This document shows, in pieces, positions 1 to 7,900 of a DNA stretch of 11,891 nucleotides. Within the stretch, counting starts at the first letter, position 1, and each line of letters starts with the position of its first letter. The translations under genes were made by a program, and so were the position numbers. This DNA comes from an uncultured Eubacteriales bacterium. Its GTDB lineage: Bacteria > Bacillota > Clostridia > Peptostreptococcales > Anaerovoracaceae. The notes under the pieces were generated by a model, which was not told the DNA's origin, ran no database searches, and saw only the letters and a program-made list of their open reading frames with translations. The stretch is taken from contig USBT01000036.1 of NCBI GenBank assembly GCA_900553025.1, positions 1 through 11,891 of the forward strand, written 5' to 3'.

Positions 1-468
1 GCGGTATCTCTTGCACTGAATATAAAAAATGCCGATGTTACTGCCGTTGAAATTTCAGATAAAGCGGCTGAATACATAAAGAAAAATGCAGAACTCAATA
101 ATACTGACTTAAATATAGTCAAGGACGATGTTCTGTCAGAGAAAACGGCGGAAATATTCAGCGGAATTGATGCAATAGTCTGTAATCCGCCTTATCTTAC
201 GGCTGACGATATGAAATCCCTTCAGAAAGAAGTAACATTTGAACCTGAAACTGCTCTGTTTGGAGGTAAGGACGGTCTTGATTTTTATAGAAATATTACA
301 AAACTCTGGAAAGATTGTCTTAAATCAGGGGGTATTCTTGCCTATGAGATCGGTATGGGACAGGAAGATGCCGTTATGAAAATACTTGAAGAAAATAATT
401 TTATTAATATAGAAATGACAGAAGATTTATCCGGAATAATACGGGTTGTCCGTGGAGAAAAAATTTAA
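1..468 (+). CDS. prmC: Peptide chain release factor glutamine methyltransferase, C-terminal part (5' end outside window)
   Basis: The reading frame is open from base 1, so the gene begins before the window; 155 residues are visible. PrmC methylates the glutamine of the GGQ motif of release factors RF1/RF2 using S-adenosylmethionine, in the cytoplasm. The visible part covers the second half of the Rossmann methyltransferase fold. It contains the acidic strand end TAVEIS (about residues 14-19 of the fragment), which contacts the SAM ribose. It also has the diagnostic NPPY motif at residues 62-65 (bases 184-195), followed by E-P-x-x-A-L-F-G-G-x-x-G-L-D-F-Y, which is typical of PrmC rather than of other N6-methyltransferases. 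The family is usually about 280 residues, so roughly 125 are missing upstream. The stop at 466-468 lies 14 bp before the recA start, suggesting cotranscription. No internal damage is seen. Confidence 0.93.
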   Translation, partial: AVSLALNIKNADVTAVEISDKAAEYIKKNAELNNTDLNIVKDDVLSEKTAEIFSGIDAIVCNPPYLTADDMKSLQKEVTFEPETALFGGKDGLDFYRNITKLWKDCLKSGGILAYEIGMGQEDAVMKILEENNFINIEMTEDLSGIIRVVRGEKI

Positions 469-482
469 CGGAGGAATACAAA

Positions 483-761
483 ATGGCAAAATCAGACTTA
501 AAGAAAAAAGTAAAAGCGATAGCTGTTCCAGTAACTAAGGACGAAAAGAAAAAAGCACTTGAAAGTGCCATAGCTCAGATAGAAAAGAATTTCGGAAAAG
601 GAGCTATAATCAAGCTCGGTGCTAATCAGACTATGAAGGTTGACGCTATTCCTACCGGTTCTATGGGATTGGATCTTGCTTTGGGTATAGGCGGCGTTCC
701 AAGAGGTAAAAGACGGAAATGCATGGTGCACGACCAAGAGCATGTTCCAACAGACGGATAA
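483..761 (+). pseudogene. recA: recA, 5' fragment truncated before the ATP-binding motif
   Basis: The first ~75 codons are clearly RecA: the sequence reads K-A-L-E-S-A-I-A-Q-I-E-K-N-F-G-K-G, then IPTGSMGLDLALGIGGVPRG. The start is well supported by GGAGG at 470-474, 8 nt before ATG 483. Compared with typical RecA there is a Lys-rich N-terminal extension of about 18 residues. After GVPRG the family continues R/K-I-I-E-I-Y-G-P-E-S-S-G-K-T. Here the frame instead reads 17 unrelated residues from about base 708 and stops at 759-761. The Walker A loop, Walker B, L1/L2 DNA-binding loops and C-terminal domain are all absent, so the product cannot be an active recombinase. An intact copy may exist elsewhere in the genome, or the break may be an assembly join. 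Confidence 0.88.
701..711 (+). other. Junction where recA homology ends and a foreign gene fragment begins
   Basis: Up to AAGAGGTA the sequence is a good recA reading frame (PRG codons). From GTAAAAGACGG onward a different frame (frame 1) becomes coding-like and runs to a stop at 850-852. The shared bases GGTA/GTA fit both sides, which is what a microhomology joint or a mis-join on a short overlap would leave. The exact breakpoint cannot be fixed to the base from this sequence alone. Confidence 0.6.
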
Positions 762-852
762 AATGGGAACGCTTATTGAAGAAATGAATGAAATCTTAAC
801 CGACGATAAAATGGAAAAAGATGAACTGGATTATTTCTTTAGGCTAAAGTAG
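706..852 (+). pseudogene. C-terminal remnant of a probable ABC substrate-binding protein (BtuF/FecB-like)
   Basis: In frame 1, out of frame with recA, about 48 codons read V-K-D-G-N-A-W-C-T-T-K-S, then M-F-Q-Q-T-D-K-M-G-T-L-I-E-E-M-N, and end D-E-L-D-Y-F-F-R-L-K before TAG at 850-852. There is no start codon with a ribosome binding site at its beginning, so it looks like the tail of a longer gene whose front is lost. The pattern (aromatic/W, a short helix with G-x-L-I-E-x-M, then L-x-Y-x-x-x-L-K) resembles the end of periplasmic-binding-protein type III lipoproteins that accompany FecCD importers. The stop is 13 bp before the permease start, as expected for an operonic neighbour. The family assignment is inference from this short stretch and its position; that it is a gene tail is more secure. 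Confidence 0.5.
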
Positions 853-865
853 TAAGGATATAACA

Positions 866-1909
866 ATGGAAAATGCAATTCAAAACAACCAAAATGGAAG
901 GCAAATATTAAGGTATAACATAGTTTTTATATCCCTCATAGCTGCAGCGGTTTTGCTGGTGTTTTGGAATATAAATTCAGGACCTGTGCATATTTCATTA
1001 TCAGAGATATACAAAATACTATTTTTTAAAGAGGGTTCTGTATCAAAGGTAAATATTATATGGGAAATCAGGCTTCCTAGACTTATTTCATCAGCAGTTT
1101 TGGGCGGTGGATTGGCCGTTTCAGGATTTTTGATGCAAACCTTTTTCAACAATCCTATTGCTGGCCCTTATGTACTTGGTATTTCATCAGGTTCGAAGCT
1201 ATTCGTTGCTTTAGTGCTGATAGTCGCTCTAAAAATAGTCAATTATACAAATTCTTTGATGCTGATTATTGCTGCATTTGTAGGAGCTCTAATTGCAATG
1301 GGTTTTGTTCTACTTGCGGCAAGGGCTATCAAACAGATGTCAATGCTTCTTGTTGCAGGGATAATGATAAGTTATATATGTTCAGCAGTAACAGAATTCT
1401 TGATAACATTCGCACAAGATTCGGATATTGTAAATCTGCACAATTGGTCACAAGGCAGTTTTTCTGGAGTTGGTTGGACTGAAGTTAAGCTTTCAACAGA
1501 AATAGTTTTGGTTTGTATAGTGATTGTATTTTTAATGTCAAAACCTATAGGCGCATATCAAATGGGCGAGTCATACGCACAGAGTATGGGCGTGAATGTG
1601 AAACGATTCAGAGTATATCTGATATTGATGTCAAGCCTATTGGCAGGATGTGTTACCGCATTTGTAGGTCCAATTTCATTTGTCGGAATTGCCGTTCCGC
1701 ATGTGGTAAAGCTGGCATTAAAAACCGCAAAACCGATTGTTGTTGTTCCATGCTCTTTTGTTGCAGGTAGTGTATTTTGTATGTTTTGCGATTATATAGC
1801 AAGGATGGCATTTTCGCCGATTGAATTATCCATAAGTACAGTTACGGCTCTATTTGGGGCACCGATAGTTATAGGGATGCTGGTAAAAAGACATGGCAAC
1901 AGGTATTAG
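866..1909 (+). CDS. FecCD/BtuC-family ABC importer permease
   Basis: This polytopic membrane protein of 347 residues has the usual length for FecCD permeases (about 330-350), which form the transmembrane channel for iron-siderophore, heme or cobalamin import. The first membrane span is at residues ~18-34. Hallmarks are R-L-P-R-L-I-S-S-A-V-L-G-G-G-L-A-V-S-G at ~69-87, the adjoining Q-T-F-F-N-N-P-I-A-G-P-Y-V-L-G-I-S-S-G at 91-109, and G-P-I-S-F-V-G-I-A-V-P-H at 268-279, which forms the coupling region with the ATPase. The C-terminal segment reads E-L-S-I-S-T-V-T-A-L-F-G-A-P. AAGGA at 854-858 lies 7 nt before ATG 866. The gene for the cognate ATPase starts 9 bp after its stop. Sequence alone does not separate siderophore, heme and corrinoid substrates. 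No promoter is visible upstream, so transcription would have to come through the truncated recA region. Confidence 0.93.
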   Translation: MENAIQNNQNGRQILRYNIVFISLIAAAVLLVFWNINSGPVHISLSEIYKILFFKEGSVSKVNIIWEIRLPRLISSAVLGGGLAVSGFLMQTFFNNPIAGPYVLGISSGSKLFVALVLIVALKIVNYTNSLMLIIAAFVGALIAMGFVLLAARAIKQMSMLLVAGIMISYICSAVTEFLITFAQDSDIVNLHNWSQGSFSGVGWTEVKLSTEIVLVCIVIVFLMSKPIGAYQMGESYAQSMGVNVKRFRVYLILMSSLLAGCVTAFVGPISFVGIAVPHVVKLALKTAKPIVVVPCSFVAGSVFCMFCDYIARMAFSPIELSISTVTALFGAPIVIGMLVKRHGNRY

Positions 1910-1918
1910 AGGTGGCAG

Positions 1919-3004
1919 ATGGCAGAGATATTTTTAGAAACATTTGATTTGACCGTAGGATACCGAGGGAACCCGCTTATCAAGGATATAAACATTAGTG
2001 TAGCTTTAGGTGAAATCGTTACAATGATAGGACCAAACGGAGCTGGAAAATCAACAATATTAAAGAGTATTACCAAGCATTTGCAGACAATTTCAGGCGA
2101 TGTTAAGGTGGCGGACGCTTCATTATCGGAAATATCATATAAAAAGCTTGCGCAAAGACTCTCGGTGGTATTGACAGAAAAAATTAAAGGGGAACTTCTT
2201 ACCTGCTATGATGTGGTTTCAACAGGAAGATATCCATATACTAATACTCTAGGCACTTTGAGCGACAGAGATCGTGAAATAATCTCTGAATCAATGGAGA
2301 AAGCTAATGTAACGAGTCTAGCGGATAGAGATTTTAGTGCTATAAGCGATGGACAGAGGCAGCGAGTGTTACTTGCAAGAGCTATTTGCCAAGAACCGCA
2401 AATTATTGTTTTGGATGAGCCAACATCATTTTTGGATATCAAGCATAAGCTCGAGCTTCTAAATATATTACATACTATGGCTAAAGAGAATAATATTGCC
2501 GTTATAATGTCTCTTCATGAGATAGATTTGGCACAAAAAATATCCGATAAGGTTATATGCGTCAAGGGAGAAGTAATTCGAAATTACGGAACACCTGATG
2601 AAATTTTTAGAGAAGAAATCATCAATGAACTCTATGGAATAAATGACGGTTCATACAATATTGCTTTTGGCAGTGTGGAGCTTCCAAGACCAAAAGGGGA
2701 GGCGGAGATATTTGTTATCGGTGGTAATGGGACGGGCATTCCTATTTATCGAAAATTAACCAAAGAAGGCATTCCTTTTTCAACTGGGATATTGGAAGAA
2801 AATGATGTTGACTATTATGTTGCGAAAAATCTTGCTGAAAAAGTGTTCTCGATTCCAGCTTTTGGAAGTGCTACAGAAAGTTTATGTAAATCGGCTGAAG
2901 AAGAAATGAGAAGATGTAATCAAATAATCGACGGAGGCGTTGAGATAAGGGACTCTAACCGTTATATAACTAAATTAAGAGAAATGGCAGATGATATTAA
3001 ATAA
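1919..3004 (+). CDS. ABC importer ATPase (FepC/BtuD-like) with additional C-terminal domain
   Basis: This cytoplasmic ATPase powers the adjacent FecCD permease. Walker A is GPNGAGKST (residues 38-46), the signature is ISDGQRQR (142-149), Walker B is IIVLDEP (162-168) and the switch histidine is H200. Two features deviate from textbook ABC proteins: the signature has D for the first G of LSGGQ, and the Q-loop region reads S-V-V-L-T-E-K (82-88) with no glutamine. Both occur, to my recollection, in a FecE/HmuV-like subgroup. The core ends near residue 250, the usual length. About 100 residues follow, beginning E-I-F-V-I-G-G-N-G-T-G (263-273) and including G-I-L-E-E-N-D-V-D-Y-Y-V-A, a Rossmann-like glycine-rich strand-turn of unknown role. 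The start is supported by AGAGGTGG at 1908-1915, close to ATG 1919. The gap to the permease is only 9 bp, so the two are translated as a unit. Confidence 0.93.
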   Translation: MAEIFLETFDLTVGYRGNPLIKDINISVALGEIVTMIGPNGAGKSTILKSITKHLQTISGDVKVADASLSEISYKKLAQRLSVVLTEKIKGELLTCYDVVSTGRYPYTNTLGTLSDRDREIISESMEKANVTSLADRDFSAISDGQRQRVLLARAICQEPQIIVLDEPTSFLDIKHKLELLNILHTMAKENNIAVIMSLHEIDLAQKISDKVICVKGEVIRNYGTPDEIFREEIINELYGINDGSYNIAFGSVELPRPKGEAEIFVIGGNGTGIPIYRKLTKEGIPFSTGILEENDVDYYVAKNLAEKVFSIPAFGSATESLCKSAEEEMRRCNQIIDGGVEIRDSNRYITKLREMADDIK

Positions 3005-3080
3005 AATATTTGCTTCAGATGTAATGTATGACTATTCGCAATTTCAGAATTACGGAGTAATTTATGAGGGGGGTGGTTGA
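2991..3080 (+). pseudogene. Possible remnant of a third operon gene overlapping the ATPase stop
   Basis: A 29-codon frame opens at ATG 2991, overlapping the ATPase stop (the ATG and TAA sit within one 14-base stretch). It reads M-I-L-N-K-I-F-A-S-D-V-M-Y-D-Y-S-Q-F and ends E-G-G-G before TGA 3078-3080. The overlap geometry is typical of translational coupling, and the residue mix is protein-like, so this may be the start of a decayed downstream gene. It could equally be chance: it is short and no family is recognised. A small inverted repeat AATTAC-GGA-GTAATT (3048-3062) lies inside it but has no T-run, so I do not call it a terminator. Confidence 0.25.
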
Positions 3081-3105
3081 AAAATAATGGATATAGATTT
3101 AGAAT
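3077..3105 (+). promoter_or_regulatory. Probable sigma-A promoter for the 509-residue surface protein
   Basis: TTGAAA (3077-3082) and TAGAAT (3100-3105) are separated by exactly 17 bp; each differs from the consensus hexamer at one base. Transcription would start near 3112 and leave a leader of about 50 nt ending in GGAGAGG (3151-3157) before ATG 3162. It allows the surface-protein genes to be expressed independently of the upstream transporter. It is called by eye only. Confidence 0.55.
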
Positions 3106-3161
3106 CTTTTAATTTAAAAGAGATGTAGGTTATTGCACAAAATAATTATTGGAGAGGTAAA

Positions 3162-4691
3162 ATGAACAAAATAAGCAAAAAAATATCTATAATTATGCTT
3201 GCTTTTGCTTTGGCGTTTACAGCTTTTGTACCTTTTTTCGGAAACGAAGCTTATGCAGAACAGGGGACTTCAATTACTAGCGAGAGTGAAGCAAATTCAC
3301 AACTAGACAATTCAACTATTTTAAAAAATGGGAAATATGGTAGCACTGATTTTAAAATAGAATTTTTCGGCGGTACAGGTAAAGCAAAGTGGAGTTGTGA
3401 GGAAATAAATGTTAGAGGTGGTAAAGCATTTGCTAAATTTAACATAAGCTCAAAAAATTATTCACACGCATTTACAGGATATGCAAAGGGCAGTGACGAT
3501 CCTGATATGAGTGAATATTATGATCCTGATACAGATAAAATTCTAAAAGATAGTGTATATAAAATTGAAAATAAGACTGTAGAAATCCCAGTCAATTTAA
3601 ATAAAAAGACACATTTTGCTGGTCGTTCTGTTGGCATGACTGATCCACATTGGATTAGGTATGCTTACGAAATAACGATTGAAGAGAAGGCTCCTATTGA
3701 CCAATATCAGAGCATCAATCATACTGGAATGTTTAAGGTTGTTGACTCATATATAACTACAGAAGGCGATAAGGAATTTATGAACATTACCTTAAGCGGC
3801 GAAGGATATGGTTATTTATTTAAGGGAAAATACGAGGAAGCTGTTGCAACAGGAACAGATACAACCAAATGGATTCCACACACTGTAAGGGCTGATTCGA
3901 AGAAAGTAACATATACAGATAAGTCTGGTAAAAAGATAGAAACTGAAGTTAAGGGAAAATTTGAGTATAAGGTTCCTTTGAATAAAAATGATAAATTTAT
4001 CCCTATGATGGCTTACTCTACAGCTAAAAAGATTTGGTTCCCTAGATATATGGAAATTGACAGGGATAAAAAAGAACTTCATACAGGCGATTATTTTGAG
4101 AACAAAGCACTTAAATTGGTTAATAATGACTCAAAGGTTAAGGCTGATAGCGCAACGCTATATGTCGTAGGAGTTGAAGAATCAAACAATTACAGCGCAA
4201 CCGTAATTGCAAAGATGCCTGATGGTGATTTTGACAAAGCAAAATATTTGCCTGCAAGAAATGCTTCAGACACTAAAAAACTTAAAGACAAACAAGACGA
4301 AATAATGTTAGATGATAACAATCAATTTAACTTTGTATTTGAAAAGAAAAGTGCATTTGGACCTGAAAAACCTGTAAACAAGATTACTAACAAAGAGGTT
4401 AATGTTTCATTCCATTCAAAGGCTGACGATAAGTGGTATGACACAAGCATGATGCTCGATACAAAAAATATGACATTCAGCATAGGAAAGAAAGCCGAGG
4501 ATCCTCAACCTCCTACTGACAAAACTAATAAGGTAGATAACTCATCAGTTAAACAGAATAATGGTGAGAAATCAACTGAGAAGAACAATAACGTCAAAAC
4601 TGGAGATAATGAGTCAATGCTTATATATAGCATGATTCTTATGGGAACTTTAATTAGTGCACTTTATGTGGCAAAGAGGAAGAACGCTTAA
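3162..4691 (+). CDS. Secreted, cell-wall-anchored protein with repeated NEAT-like domains
   Basis: The 509-residue product starts with a signal peptide: a K-rich n-region, a hydrophobic core at ~8-26, and probable cleavage after A-Y-A at 30-32. It ends with the sorting signal V-K-T-G-D (478-482), a hydrophobic span and K-R-K. The body has at least two, perhaps three, related beta-rich repeats, at about 57-175, 186-300 and 315-440. Repeat 2 has L-F-K-G-K-Y-E-E-A (219-227) and A-Y-S-T-A-K-K-I-W-F-P-R-Y-M-E-I (284-299). The same pair of motifs recurs in the large protein encoded downstream. Length and strand pattern recall NEAT domains, which bind heme in Gram-positive walls, but the classic NEAT Y-x-x-x-Y pair is not evident, so heme binding is unproven. 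A Lys/Asn-rich linker (444-477) would span the wall. GGAGAGG at 3151-3157 supports ATG 3162. A sortase is presumed elsewhere. Confidence 0.82.
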   Translation: MNKISKKISIIMLAFALAFTAFVPFFGNEAYAEQGTSITSESEANSQLDNSTILKNGKYGSTDFKIEFFGGTGKAKWSCEEINVRGGKAFAKFNISSKNYSHAFTGYAKGSDDPDMSEYYDPDTDKILKDSVYKIENKTVEIPVNLNKKTHFAGRSVGMTDPHWIRYAYEITIEEKAPIDQYQSINHTGMFKVVDSYITTEGDKEFMNITLSGEGYGYLFKGKYEEAVATGTDTTKWIPHTVRADSKKVTYTDKSGKKIETEVKGKFEYKVPLNKNDKFIPMMAYSTAKKIWFPRYMEIDRDKKELHTGDYFENKALKLVNNDSKVKADSATLYVVGVEESNNYSATVIAKMPDGDFDKAKYLPARNASDTKKLKDKQDEIMLDDNNQFNFVFEKKSAFGPEKPVNKITNKEVNVSFHSKADDKWYDTSMMLDTKNMTFSIGKKAEDPQPPTDKTNKVDNSSVKQNNGEKSTEKNNNVKTGDNESMLIYSMILMGTLISALYVAKRKNA

Positions 4692-4701
4692 GATACGAAT
4701 C

Positions 4702-4720
4702 ACTTATTTATTAAATAAGT
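4702..4720. repeat. 19-bp perfect AT-rich palindrome downstream of the 509-residue gene
   Basis: ACTTATTTA-T-TAAATAAGT is perfectly self-complementary about base 4711 with a single central base, 10 bp after the stop at 4691. With essentially no loop it is a better protein-binding operator shape than an RNA hairpin, but no regulator is identified. It does not match the classical Fur box closely. Confidence 0.45.
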
Positions 4721-4751
4721 ATCTACATAAAAGCTAGATAAGAAATTATTA

Positions 4752-4794
4752 ATGAGCAACCTTCGATTTAAATCTGTGGGTTGCTCATGTTTCT
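4752..4794 (+). terminator. Likely intrinsic terminator after the 509-residue gene
   Basis: ATGAGCAACC (4752-4761) pairs perfectly with GGTTGCTCAT (4779-4788), giving a 10-bp stem around a 17-base loop, followed by GTTTCT. The stem is strong but the T-run is short, so termination may be partial. It separates the two surface-protein genes. Confidence 0.6.
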
Positions 4795-4865
4795 GATGTA
4801 CAGTTTATGTGATTTTAAAAAATATCTATATTTTGCAAACGCATAAATTGGTAAGAATTAGAATA

Positions 4866-4895
4866 TTACAATGTTTTAAATAAGCGTTTTATATA
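4866..4895 (+). promoter_or_regulatory. Weak candidate promoter for the 1078-residue surface protein
   Basis: The 214-bp gap before this gene (4692-4905) contains the palindrome and terminator and then a very AT-rich leader. The best hexamer pair I see is TTACAA (4866-4871) and TATATA (4890-4895) with an 18-bp spacer. The -35 match is poor. A second option, TTGCAA at 4833 with TAGAAT at 4859, has a 20-bp spacer, which is too long. A promoter is expected here because a terminator lies upstream, but its place is uncertain. Confidence 0.25.
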
Positions 4896-4929
4896 AAATA
4901 ATAAGGTGGAGGATAGAATTATAATTAGT

Positions 4930-7900
4930 ATGAAAAACAAATTTATTGCAAAAAAAATATTTGCCATTATCTTGATTGCCACTGTGCTCATATCATATGG
5001 TAATATTCCATCTTTTGCTGTAACGGGCAATGAAATTGCTAAAGATGGAGAGTATAAGAGTGATGAAGTTACAGTAGAGAATGGCGATAAATTCAGCTAT
5101 AATCTCATAACTACTTTAAATGTTGCAGATGGCAAATTTAAAAGTGTAGATTTTTCTCATAATGGATATTATGGTGAGGCAAGTGTAAGACGCTCAGAAA
5201 TGGCATATGATTATATAAAGCAGTTTCTCGTTGGCAAGGAATCCTCACAATCTACTATTGATGAGATAGATACTGTTGCAGGAGCTACATTTACGGTTAA
5301 TGCTACTAAGGTTGCACTTAAGAATGCAATCTCAAAAGCTGAAGCAAGACCTACAGACGACTCACATTCAGATGATGACTCAATTTACGACCAAGACGGT
5401 AAACTAAAGGATGGCACATATTCTATAGATGTGGATACAGCTCATAACATGTTTAAGGTTTCAGAGTGCAAACTAATCGCTAAGGGCGGTGAATACTATG
5501 CAATCTGTACATTAGCAAGTACAGGCTTTGACAGGTTGTTCATGGGTTCTCCATCGGAGGCAAGAAAAGCCAGCAATTCGAAGGCTATAGCTGGGATTGA
5601 GGGGTATACAGCTGAAACAAACAGTCAAACTACATTTTGGCCAATCCCTGTAGAAATACTTGATCAAAATATTCCTGTAGCAGCAAGATCAGCAAAGAAA
5701 AAGAGTTGGTATGCCCATACACTAGAATTCAAATCAGATACTATTCAGAAAATTTCTGGGACATTACAGGATCCAACCAAAGAGCAGGAAGTAAAAAAAT
5801 ATATCAGGCATTTTTATTTGGATGAATGTATATTTGATAATCTTGAAGAAGATGTAACTAAATTGGGCAAAATAAATTATACGGTGCCTTTTTTCAAAAA
5901 AGACAGTACAAATGAAATTACAGGCGTTAAATTACATAGACAGAGCTCAGGCGATTTTGAGGTCGGATGGTTCATTTCAGACTGGGATGTTTTTTCCAAC
6001 AAACAAAAAGATAAGAATCCAATGTTTAGAAAAACGCTAAAAATTAAAGATCGTTCAACAAAAGATAATGATTTCAAGGCGACCTTAAAAGTATATGACA
6101 AGAAGGACCCTAATGTTAACTATACCTCTATAAAATCGGATAAGGCGAAACCAATCTCGGAGGTTACATTTAATGTGAAATTAAAAGCTGCTCCAGCACC
6201 TGTGCTTGTAGATTTTAGTATTAAAGATATTAAAACTAAAAACACAATTAAAAATTCAACAATTAAAATATCTGATCCCTCTGGAAAAGAAGTTACACCA
6301 AACGTGGATGGCAAATATAAACTCGGCGTTGGGGTGAATTATTCATTGGAAGTTTCCGCAGATGGATATCTAGATCAGGACTGTAATCCATTACTTAAAG
6401 AAAAACTGAGGGTTACAGAAGCGGGAACAATTGAAAAATTCCTACTTGCCGAAAAAGATAGTAAACATCTTGTGAAAATGAATGTTTTGGACGAGAATAA
6501 AAAGAGTATTCAAAATGCTAAGATAGAAGTCACCCATGATAAAACAAATAAGAAAATAGAACCTGATAAAGATGGCAAATATTTGTTATTAGACAATCAG
6601 GTATATACATGTGATATATCAGCAGATGGTTATATCAAAAAAACAGGTCAAAGAATAAAAGTGTCTGATGATAATGATGTAATTTTTACCCTTAGAGAGA
6701 ATATTAAGGAATATAATGTCAATATTTTCATTTATTCGCTAGAAAATCATCAGAACTATGATAAACCGTATGAAATAAAGGTCTACAGCCTTGATGGAGA
6801 AAACAAAAAATATGTAACACCAGGATCAGACGGTCGATATAAGTTAAAACGAGATGTAAAATATTATTATGATTTAAATATTGAAGGATTTACAATATTT
6901 AAGGATTCTAAGCAACCTCTTGTTTATAACGGTGACGAAGAAAATGTTGATGAGAGAATAATAATTCAACCAACTCAAAAATACTTGTTAAATAAGAAAA
7001 TCGCCGAGGCAAAGGAATTGCATAAGAGCACGTTAGATTGTATGGGCGATGGTCCTGGACAATATCCACAGACTAATGTAGAAGAATTTAAAAAGTCGCT
7101 CACAGATGCGGAAAAAGTTCTTGCGGACAATAACAGCAAAGAGGAAGATTTTAAGAATACTCTCAGCACTCTAAATAAAGCTATGTCAAAACTTAAGAAG
7201 AGCAGACATTATTTTGTCGAAAAGGTTAGGGTTAGGGTTAATCAGACAACAACAGGAAAAGCTCAGGAACTCGAATTAACTGTTTCAGGTAATTTGGCAA
7301 AGAAATATGGATATTCAAAAAATAGAAATCCTAAGGAAGTCACAGTACTAGATGTGATTCTTGCTGCACATGAGGCAATTTATGGCGATGAATTTAAGAA
7401 TAATCCGAAAACGAAATTCGATTCATATGACGATGCTTCTATTCCAAATAGAATTTTCGGTTCAAGCTCAAGTATGGGATTTATTGCTCACAACAATATG
7501 CCAATAGGTGCATATTCGCGCAAGGTGGTTAAAACTGGAGATTTAGTTTCTATAGGGCTTTATCCGAAGAGCACAAAAGACGCACAATACCTTTATTTTG
7601 AAAATAAAGATTTCAATGTAAAAAGTGAAGATAATGTTAAACTTAAATTGCTCCAATACAGAATAAACTCTTTTGGTATGGAAGAGGCTAAACCAGCAGT
7701 TGGATATACTATAATACTGAAAAATAAGGACACTGGAGAGAGTGTGGAAATACCCGTCAAAACTGACAATGATGGCAATGTGGAATTCAAGCTCGATAAG
7801 GTCGGTGTTTACGAAGTTGATTCTGTTTATAACCCATCAGTATCAAGCTATATCTTGCCATATTTAAATATAAAGGTAAGTGCAAAAGATAATACTGAAG

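Noticed and set aside
1513..1770. Second + strand frame inside the permease gene
   Set aside because: Its translation is Cys/Arg-rich and without family features, whereas the permease frame shows continuous membrane spans and motifs.
3087..3128. 13-codon frame M-D-I-D-L-E-S-F-N-L-K-E-M
   Set aside because: It overlaps the -10 element of the predicted promoter, is very short, and has no recognisable product.
3005..3161. Cobalamin or FMN riboswitch upstream of the surface genes
   Set aside because: The 157-bp gap is too short and lacks the B12-box or RFN conserved segments; only a promoter and a small inverted repeat are visible.
7224..7240. Telomere-like GGTTAGGGTTAGGGTTA
   Set aside because: It lies in frame inside the surface-protein gene and encodes the beta-strand V-R-V-R-V, fitting its surroundings. 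It is a coincidence of codon choice, not eukaryotic DNA.
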